Source of the DNA: Ophiura sarsii
Taxonomy: Eukaryota > Echinodermata > Ophiuroidea > Amphilepidida > Ophiuridae
DNA length: 64,000 bases
NCBI GenBank assembly: GCA_035610835.1
Contig: CM069456.1
Coordinates: forward strand, 33,959,359 to 34,023,358
Direction of reading: 5' to 3'
Position numbers and translations under genes: made by a program. Shown here one piece after another: positions 58,301 through 61,829 of the stretch (position 1 is its first letter; the number at the start of each line of letters is the position of its first letter). The notes under the pieces are model-generated. The model was not told where the DNA came from. It was given only the letters and a program-made list of their open reading frames with translations, and did no database searches.

Positions 58301-59881
58301 CGATACTGACACGTGAAATGTCTAAGAAGGACGCGGCTAAATTGCGAAGGAAGGAGGCAATGATGTCGATTAGTGAAACTCAGTTTTCTAACGCTGGTTA
58401 CTATCCCGATAATCGCCAAGCTGTAAATGATCGTGAGTAATTATTTTCAATTTATGTAAAATAATTAAAACTTTTGTGAAGGCTTATTATAAACTATACG
58501 CGGAAGGAATATATTTCGTTGTACAATACTCACATCTGCTCATACTTGTATATGTGTGTTTGATTAACAGCTATCGAAATCAGACAAGCAATAGGATCTT
58601 CCGACAAAGATTGGTTAGCACATCATATCTTACTGCGTGGTTATTTCAATAATGAAATGAACGACATATATACACCTTTGTCAGCTTACAAGTTTAGTTC
58701 CGAAGAGCTAAAGGCTATTCAGCGTGATCTAGAAACTGCGCTCAGATTTATCCATGGTCAATGTCTAACGTGCAGTGGTGAATTCAAGGAAGATCAGGTT
58801 ATGATTAGTAAGGTATGTAACAAAGCCATCTGAAAAACATTAAATTCAAAAGGTTTGATACGTTATTTAAATTAAATGTGTTTCTCTTGTATAGCAACCA
58901 AAATGATTGATATCTGTTACCAATATCACTGCTGGATATAATATTATTTGAGAAAGGAAAAAAATATGAGAAGGAATATAACAATGAACTTGAAGTAACG
59001 TTGATATCAAACTTAAAAGGAACTTAAATATAAACGGAACCGTACTATTGATCTTAAATTATATTGATACAATAACCATGATTTTACATTGACACTAAAC
59101 GCAGTAGAATCACGCGAGAGGATAAGTGAAATGTAACAGAGATAATGAAATATTTAAGGAGAGTAATGGCGTTTTAATAATCTCGTATAATTAAACCCAC
59201 TTTGCTACAGGAAGTTGTAAATCCCCTTTTGTAACGTCATAAGTCGTCAGTTGGCCAATCCCGTGCCAGCTCTGGCAAGCCCGCGAATTTGACTTTGTTC
59301 ACTAGTGCATTATGGGTGCAATTTGCTGCTCCGCAATGCATTTTCTGTCGGCCTGGGAAATTCCCTCCCACCCACCCTCCCCTTTTTCTTTTGGGGTGTT
59401 TTTTGGATTTCGATTTTCAGATATATTTGATAGCCATCAAAGATTTAATGTCTTTGAGATTTACAGAAAGATCTATATCAGGAGTCAATTTGGGATTTTC
59501 CCGTTACGCAGGCCGAAACCGAGGGTAATGGAACAATCCTAATTGGCCAAAATTACAGTCGTGTATGTGTTATGTTATATATATATATAAAGATATTACT
59601 GAACTATTTTCAAGCCATGTAATAAGAAAGAATAAAATCTCATGTCACCATATAAGAAAAGAATTAGATTATATTTAATATTTGTTTTAAATTTAATAAC
59701 CATTATAATTTTTTTAAATTTCTTTATTTGATTTTTTTTCTTCATTTAGATGGGTGACGAGACAAGAGGTTATCTTGTAATTTCAGATCTACATGTAATT
59801 GGTATGGCGGATATGGATGACGTGCGTGCATTAACTCAGCTCTACCTTAATCAGATGCTGGAGCGGATTGAAACGCAATAA
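26851..59881 (+). CDS. Mosaic LRR-GPCR (LDLa/CTLD/discoidin/CUB/LRR/7TM), GRL101-like, 32 exons
   Basis: Predicted plasma-membrane receptor of 1,810 aa. Exons: 26851-26938, 28255-28365, 28669-28821, 29918-30009, 31261-31405, 32116-32148, 32903-32935, 33914-34233, 34562-34769, 35660-35988, 36799-36940, 37722-38144, 40120-40338, 40933-41017, 45019-45176, 45885-45932, 47795-47902, 48451-48597, 49667-49783, 50255-50371, 50840-50989, 51518-51634, 51761-51877, 52000-52108, 54530-54634, 55182-55253, 55930-56001, 56221-56292, 57089-57160, 57336-58432, 58571-58812, 59750-59881. Every junction is AG/GT, phases chain throughout, and the total is divisible by three, which is strong internal support. Domain order: signal peptide, LDLa, CTLD, two F5/8C, CUB, CTLD, seven LDLa-like, LRRNT, LRRs, Cys hinge, 7TM, cytoplasmic tail. 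LDLa plus LRR plus 7TM is the layout of Lymnaea GRL101 and relaxin receptors; ligand and G-protein coupling are unknown. The 5' UTR and promoter were not identified. Confidence 0.88.
27212..27592. mobile_element. TTAA-flanked foldback MITE, copy 2
   Basis: Same family as the element at 6289, in intron 1 of the mosaic receptor, with TTAA at both ends and inverted arms starting AGGTATATTATGTGAT. It differs from copy 1 at only a few bases, so both moved recently. Confidence 0.8.
28669..31405 (+). CDS. Exons 3-5: first C-type lectin domain
   Basis: Residues 67-196 form a complete C-type lectin-like domain split over exons 28669-28821, 29918-30009 and 31261-31405. It opens with the usual GCPRNWHYW segment. 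A WIG-type core ([13 protein letters not shown]) follows, then a W-x-S-G-Q-P-N-D stretch at 154-161, E-D-C at 166-168, W-N-D at 177-179 and the last cysteine near 193. In the family, the EPN/QPD tripeptide together with WND holds Ca2+ and sugar. Here the tripeptide is QPN (158-160), a hybrid of the mannose-type and galactose-type forms. Calcium-dependent carbohydrate binding is therefore plausible, but the specificity cannot be read off. TTAA-flanked foldback repeats lie in the two introns that split the domain's neighbourhood. Confidence 0.85.
29089..29477. mobile_element. TTAA-flanked foldback MITE, copy 3
   Basis: Same family, in intron 3. The arms are more diverged and the centre is a different hairpin (AGATTGTACCGAGCGGTACA), shared with copy 5, defining a second subfamily. 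Confidence 0.75.
31577..31958. mobile_element. TTAA-flanked foldback MITE, copy 4
   Basis: Same family, in intron 5, TTAA at both ends. The central hairpin is related to copies 1 and 2 but diverged (AAACTGCCAGTTAACCTGA). Confidence 0.75.
32116..32935 (+). CDS. Exons 6-7: two 33-bp linker micro-exons
   Basis: Two phase 1-1 micro-exons of 33 bp each (32116-32148 and 32903-32935) encode 11 residues apiece ([11 protein letters not shown] and [11 protein letters not shown]). They form a polar linker between the lectin domain and the first discoidin domain. Splice sites are TACAG/GTAAGT and TTCAG/GTAAG. They are too short for domain evidence and are supported by phase, splice signals and acceptable length only. 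Either could be skipped without changing frame. A tandem duplicate of the second micro-exon lies at about 33,250-33,282 and was not included because it would be 34 nt and break the frame. Confidence 0.55.
32903..33597 (+). repeat. Tandem duplication (347 bp) including micro-exon 7
   Basis: The stretch from 32903 is repeated from about 33250 (offset 347), including AGCATTCAGGGTTCCATACA and the donor GTAAGAAACCATGC. The second unit's acceptor side is altered. Confidence 0.7.
33914..34769 (+). CDS. Exons 8-9: first F5/8 type C (discoidin) domain
   Basis: Exons 33914-34233 and 34562-34769 encode residues 219-394, a full F5/8C (coagulation factor 5/8 C-terminal, discoidin) domain. Visible hallmarks are the opening Cys near 221 (GCSMPL), the [14 protein letters not shown] segment, the [11 protein letters not shown] strand, an [12 protein letters not shown] run and the closing [12 protein letters not shown] ... 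IDVLGC. Such domains bind membrane phospholipids, collagen or glycans through variable loops. The intron inside the domain is phase 0, and the domain is bounded by phase 1 introns. Confidence 0.88.
35660..36940 (+). CDS. Exons 10-11: second F5/8 type C (discoidin) domain
   Basis: Exons 35660-35988 and 36799-36940 encode residues 395-551. The first half begins D-C-D-Y-S-L-G-V and includes [17 protein letters not shown] and the strand [11 protein letters not shown]. The second half has the usual G-N-D-D-N ... [14 protein letters not shown] and closes with CLRIELIGC. The NPPI-x-(A/S)-(R/K)-x-I-x-x-x-P pattern and the closing xELxGC are the strongest F5/8C signatures. The domain intron is phase 0 at a position equivalent to that in the first discoidin domain, consistent with internal tandem duplication of a two-exon domain unit. 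Confidence 0.87.
36290..36455 (-). repeat. tRNA-derived SINE, minus strand
   Basis: The minus strand begins with an A-box-like TGGTCCAGCGGAATAGCGC, a GACTCATAATC anticodon-type segment (CAT) and a degraded B box (GGTTGTGAATTC). A body follows with GTGTCCTTGGGCAAGATACC, a motif common in tRNA-derived SINE tails. Lies in intron 10. Confidence 0.6.
37722..38144 (+). CDS. Exon 12: CUB domain with an RGD tripeptide
   Basis: A single 423-bp phase 1-1 exon encodes residues 552-692. The segment [14 protein letters not shown] near the start, C-x-W-H-I near the middle and F-x-x-F-D-V-P-S ... [11 protein letters not shown] are standard CUB features. The closing G-L-G-F-Y-A-K-Y strand completes the fold. 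A classic CUB has two disulphides, and the cysteines here fit that. Behind the fold, the exon's end carries R-G-D at 682-684 in a polar linker. RGD is the integrin-binding tripeptide in many extracellular proteins, but whether it is used here is unknown. Confidence 0.85.
38389..38700 (+). repeat. tRNA-Lys-derived SINE
   Basis: The 5' part (TGGCGCAGTGGGTAGAGCGC, then GACTCTTAA and GGTTCGAGTCT) looks like tRNA-Lys(CTT) with A and B boxes. It is followed by an unrelated body containing GAGTAAGGCACTTTACCGC and CCAGGTGTATTTTGAATGGG. Typical SINE2 structure, plus strand, in intron 12 of the mosaic receptor. Confidence 0.7.
38879..39082. mobile_element. TTAA-flanked MITE (CACTTTCCACGCG family), copy 1
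   Basis: A 204-bp element bounded by TTAA with inverted ends CACTTTCCACGCGG and CCGCGTGGGAAGTG. An internal GTCTGCAGACGACA palindrome follows the left end. In intron 12. Confidence 0.7.
39575..39735 (+). mobile_element. Small TIR element, truncated copy
   Basis: Holds the left two-thirds of the family found at 47222 and 49811 (GATGACAGGAATGTTTATAA through GCACGGGTCCTAAACAAAA). The right part is missing. In intron 12. Confidence 0.6.
40120..45176 (+). CDS. Exons 13-15: second C-type lectin domain
   Basis: Exons 40120-40338, 40933-41017 and 45019-45176 encode residues 693-846. The domain starts L-C-P-R-N-W-K, has [14 protein letters not shown] and A-H-L-V-S-I, then [13 protein letters not shown], and ends W-Y-D-V-P-C ... 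H-Q-F-I-C. The sugar-site tripeptide is Q-P-D at 802-804, the galactose-type motif, unlike the QPN of the first lectin domain. The usual WND is WYD (825-827), so one calcium ligand is changed and calcium binding may be weakened. The intron between exons 14 and 15 is 4 kb and stuffed with nested foldback repeats. Confidence 0.85.
41296..42160. mobile_element. Foldback element with internal tandem units
   Basis: Outer ends are inverted (AAGTAAATCCCCCGCCCCCC at left; GGGGGAGGGCTTACTT at right). The interior has two diverged direct units (about 41,851-41,995 and 41,998-42,131) and an inverted one (about 41,330-41,480) built around GGGAAATGTGACTGTTTT. It is interrupted by the 137-bp MITE. In intron 14. 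Confidence 0.6.
41498..41634. mobile_element. hAT-type MITE with perfect 8-bp target duplication
   Basis: A 137-bp element with ends GGTTTATCCTG and CAGGATACACC, flanked by AAAAAGTG at 41490-41497 and 41635-41642. Related copy at 19359-19498. It is nested in a larger foldback (41296-42160). Confidence 0.75.
43084..43706. mobile_element. Foldback element with tRNA-like arm ends
   Basis: Arms of about 150 bp (43084-43236 and 43556-43706) are inverted copies. Each carries a tRNA-like tip (A box TTGGTGTAGTGGTTAACA; B box GGTTCGAATCC on the left arm, mutated on the right). At the centre lies a second inverted repeat (about 43,355-43,435: GAACGGTTCACCAG...GCTGAAATAAA). In intron 14. Confidence 0.65.
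43884..44315 (+). repeat. Diverged tandem duplication, period about 265 bp
   Basis: Units from 43,884 and 44,149 share GAACATAACATG, CATTGTGTCATTAATTGCTA, TAGTCGCACA and GCGTTAGTAA in order. In intron 14. Confidence 0.6.
44741..44841. repeat. Short foldback
   Basis: Inverted arms around CATAACATTGATCTTCGGCC and GGCCGAAGATCGATGTTATG enclose GGGCCC-rich sequence. In intron 14, close to exon 15. Confidence 0.65.
45885..45932 (+). CDS. Exon 16: short acidic linker exon
   Basis: A 48-bp phase 1-1 exon between the second lectin domain and the LDLa array encodes 16 residues ([16 protein letters not shown]). It has a good TTTTTAG acceptor and a GTAAAA donor. No domain is visible; support rests on phase compatibility and splice signals, so it could be optional. 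Confidence 0.5.
46386..46829. repeat. Long foldback, about 200-bp arms
   Basis: The left arm (AAAGTATAGTTTGCACTACTT...) and the right arm (...AAGTGCAAACTATACTTT) are inverted. Inner matches include AAGGTCATTGACCTTTACAT and its complement. In intron 16. Confidence 0.65.
46983..47146. repeat. Compact palindromic element
   Basis: Arms of at least 32 bp are exact complements (ATTTCACTGTCACACAATCG at left, mirrored at right), with a second near-perfect pair around GAGAACCGACCAATAC. In intron 16. Confidence 0.65.
47222..47488 (-). mobile_element. Small TIR element (TATAGATGGGGTGAC family), full copy
   Basis: A 267-bp element with inverted ends TATAGATGGGGTGAC and GTCACCTCATCTATA. Copies lie in opposite orientation at 49811-50064 and, truncated, at about 39575-39735. 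The long open frame in it is incidental. Confidence 0.65.
47795..51877 (+). CDS. Exons 17-23: array of seven LDLa-type modules
   Basis: Seven consecutive phase 1-1 exons (47795-47902, 48451-48597, 49667-49783, 50255-50371, 50840-50989, 51518-51634, 51761-51877; residues 863-1153) each encode one LDL-receptor class A-like module. Modules 2, 6 and 7 keep the calcium cage best ([48 protein letters not shown]). Module 3 has [11 protein letters not shown]. Module 4 has an insertion before its acidic end. Modules 1 and 5 keep cysteines but have lost the acidic calcium motif. In GRL101 and relaxin receptors, LDLa modules sit N-terminal to the LRRs and are needed for signalling in the relaxin receptors. 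Four of the seven exons are exactly 117 bp, a sign of tandem exon duplication. Confidence 0.83.
49285..49440. repeat. CCAGTATCG inverted-motif cluster, copy 2
   Basis: Counterpart of 25255-25430 in opposite orientation, ending CTAGTACAGTCC. In intron 18. Confidence 0.6.
49811..50064 (+). mobile_element. Small TIR element (TATAGATGGGGTGAC family), second copy
   Basis: Starts CTAGATGAGGTGACAGC and ends GTCACCCCATCTATA, with the shared core GGCGCGAGTTTTAAAAGCAC. It begins only about 27 bp after the donor of exon 19. Confidence 0.65.
52000..57160 (+). CDS. Exons 24-29: LRR N-cap and leucine-rich repeats
   Basis: Exon 24 (52000-52108) encodes an LRR N-terminal cap with C-P-Q-G-C-I-C-D-G and a further Cys, and switches intron phase from 1 to 2. 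Exon 25 (54530-54634, 105 bp) is an atypical repeat. Exons 26-29 (55182-55253, 55930-56001, 56221-56292, 57089-57160) are each exactly 72 bp, phase 2-2, one 24-residue LRR per exon. They carry L-x-L-S-G/N-N cores ([36 protein letters not shown]). One LRR per 72-bp phase-2 exon is the known structure of LGR genes such as glycoprotein-hormone and relaxin receptors. The LRR block (roughly six repeats) is shorter than in most LGRs. Confidence 0.85.
52205..52425. mobile_element. TTAA-type MITE (CACTTTCCACGCG family), copy 2
   Basis: Same family as 38879-39082: left end ACACTTTCCACGCGGG with GTCTGCAGACGACA, right end CCGCGTGGAAAGTGT. The TTAA is clear on the left only. In intron 24. Confidence 0.65.
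52430..54529 (+). other. Intron 24 of the mosaic receptor, mostly plain
   Basis: After the CACTTTCCACGCG element, the rest (52,430-54,529) is AT-rich without exons in the required phase. A stretch near 53,950-54,080 (ending TACACCAAGGATAAACC) may be a half copy of the hAT-type MITE. Confidence 0.5.
54746..55131. mobile_element. TTAA-flanked foldback MITE, copy 5
   Basis: Same family, in intron 25, with TTAA on the left and a degraded right end (TTCAA). It carries the GGTACAATCTATTTT-type central hairpin of copy 3. Its right end is only about 50 bp from the acceptor of exon 26. Confidence 0.75.
57336..58432 (+). CDS. Exon 30: Cys-rich hinge and seven-transmembrane domain
   Basis: Encodes residues 1321-1686. 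It starts by completing the last LRR, then a hinge with C-C, C and F-S-S-C-A-D-L (the YxFCC ... FSSCxDL hinge of LGRs). A class A rhodopsin-like 7TM bundle follows at about 1360-1645. Visible signatures: TM1 L-G-N near 1372-1375; TM2 [14 protein letters not shown], close to the LGR NLAxADxLMGxYL; TM3 end D-R-C in place of DRY; TM7 N-P-Y-L-Y at 1638-1642 matching NPxxY. The whole 7TM domain is in one exon, as in LGRs. The donor (C|GTGAGT at 58433) was chosen over reading on to the TAA at 58438-58440, because splicing yields an open tail of 124 further residues. Confidence 0.9.
58571..59881 (+). CDS. Exons 31-32: cytoplasmic tail, degenerate kinase-like C-lobe
   Basis: Exons 58571-58812 and 59750-59881 encode residues 1687-1810, stop TAA at 59879-59881. 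The tail is far longer than in relaxin receptors. By eye it follows the order of a protein-kinase C-lobe: E-E-L-x-x-I-x-x-D-L-x-x-A-L-x-F-I-H (1731-1748, like helix E); then [15 protein letters not shown] where kinases have i-v-H-R-D-l-K-p-x-N-i-l-l (HRD read as CSG); then L-V-I-S-D-L (1776-1781, DFG read as DLH); then [15 protein letters not shown], like helix F. Catalytic Asp and Lys are missing and the N-lobe is absent, so any function would be scaffolding. The assignment is inference from pattern only; the exons themselves are well supported by phase and open frame. Confidence 0.75.
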
Positions 59882-59892
59882 AACGCTCTTGA

Positions 59893-59898
59893 AATAAA
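59893..59898 (+). terminator. Polyadenylation signal of the mosaic receptor gene
   Basis: A canonical AATAAA lies 12 bp after the stop codon. A second one occurs near 59,969. Either could set the 3' end, giving a very short 3' UTR. Confidence 0.55.
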
Positions 59899-60859
59899 AC
59901 TTTTAAACGCCACTGAATTTTATAATTACAATCATCCAGTGAAAGTCATAACAATCTCAACAAAATGTTCAATAAAAAGATACCGTTATATTTAATCGCT
60001 GTCATTCTTTGAGGAACAACGAATCAGTAACCGGCATTTAGCCATTGTAAGATAAAAACAGTAGAGCTCAACACGTGGATAAACGGAAAAGAACAAGCGT
60101 GAGAGACATAATGTTAAAAGAAGAAGCGTTTTACAATGCGATTCCTATTAAATTCAATTTGAGAAAATCCTTATTATGAACAAAAGTAAACATGCAGCAC
60201 GTGATGACAGCGGCGTACACCTTTCATTCTGAAAGTTGAACAATTGTGTTGTATTGTGGAGTTACGTTATCAAACCTTTCAGCGTGTTTTCATTTTATTG
60301 CGCCGCAGAAAATGAGATTCCAAGCATGAGAGAATAGAGATTCCAAGCATGATAGAATAGGTTACACTTTTTGATAAGCCACTTATTTGTTTAGACTAGG
60401 AGAGTTGCATATGCTGCGGCGCATACACAGGAAAATATGGTACCACAATTATATGCAGGTGCCATAATAATATTTGACAGTCTGTCATTGGTTAGACATC
60501 TTACAGCAGGTTTCTGTACTAGAATTGTAAATACCGGTATATAAGTATAGATTTGATGTACATCATCATTATCTCTGCAGGCAGTGAAAGATTGAGATAC
60601 TTACATGCGATCTCGCACCATTTGATATACAGATATGCACACTGTGTGATGATATATCGATATTTAGTTTGCTCTACTTCAGTTTTGTAAATGCTGCGTG
60701 TATTACTGTTTAACGTCTCCACCGATTCTCTGCATGATACCACAATTTTGCTTCAATACACTTAATTGGAAAATCACCATAGTAAGTCGCAGTTGATAAG
60801 GTGTACTTGATGAGTAGTGTTAATCGACAATAGCCCAGTGGGATTCAATGCTACTTCAG

Positions 60860-61440
60860 TGACAGATACGGCTACTTTAGTGGTAGGCCATTCTATTCGC
60901 TCCAGCGGTAGTCAATGCTACTCCAGTGGTGTTATATTCCATTAACTCAACGGTAGTCAACGCTTCTCCAATGGTAGTCAATCATATTTACTCAACGGTA
61001 GTCAACGCTACTCCGGTATCCATTCTATTAGCTCCAGCGTCAGTCAACGCTATTCTACGCTAGTTGGGTGATATCTCCAGTGGAATTCAGCACTATTCCA
61101 GTGGTAGTCCTTTCTAATATCTCCAGTGATAGTCAACTCGTCTCTGGTAGTATAGTCCATTCTATTACCACCAGCAATAGTTGACTCTACTCCTGTTGAG
61201 GCGTTGACTTCAACGATAATCAGCGCTCCTCTGGTAGTAATCATTCTTTTACCTCAATCAGTAGTCAACTCTACTCTGGTAGTAGTTCATTATATTAACT
61301 CCATCGGTAGTCAACACTACTTTAATGGTAGTCCATAGTCCATTCTGTTATCTTCAGAGATCAACTTCCTTTGGTGTTCCAGGTGGAGTCGATGCTGTTT
61401 ACTTCAATAATGGACTACTCCGGTGGTAGTCAATGTCATG
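60860..61440. repeat. Degenerate minisatellite upstream of the second receptor
   Basis: Many imperfect copies of a unit of roughly 20-35 bp built on CTCCAGTGGTAGTCAA and CAACGCTACTCC fill this stretch between the two receptor genes. Spacing is irregular, and the copies are too diverged for a clean period by eye. The rest of 59,900-61,830 is unique-looking AT-rich DNA without a clear TATA box. Confidence 0.7.
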
Positions 61441-61829
61441 TACTTCATTATAGTTTATCACCCTATCCTTCCACTTGTATGCCTACAAAGATAGTATGAC
61501 TTGAAACGTATGCAGCTTCTAATAATACAGACACAAATTTAAAGAATAAGGCTTAAAAAAATTGTGATCTGAGCTGAACAATTATGCCGCTGTCATAATA
61601 CTTTATACCAGACCAGTGCACAGAATGCAACCTGACATGAGAAACGATTTGTAACACTACCTTTTAGGCAATAAATTGCTAGATTGTGTACAGCTTATAT
61701 ACCTTAACTCTTAAAAGAGTGATCAGCTAAGCCTCAGAGATTAAGATTGAAATATCAAACACTAATAACAACTACCAACCACTGTTTAACACCAAGTTGA
61801 TCATCTCCTCGCTGACCATATCCGTTAAA

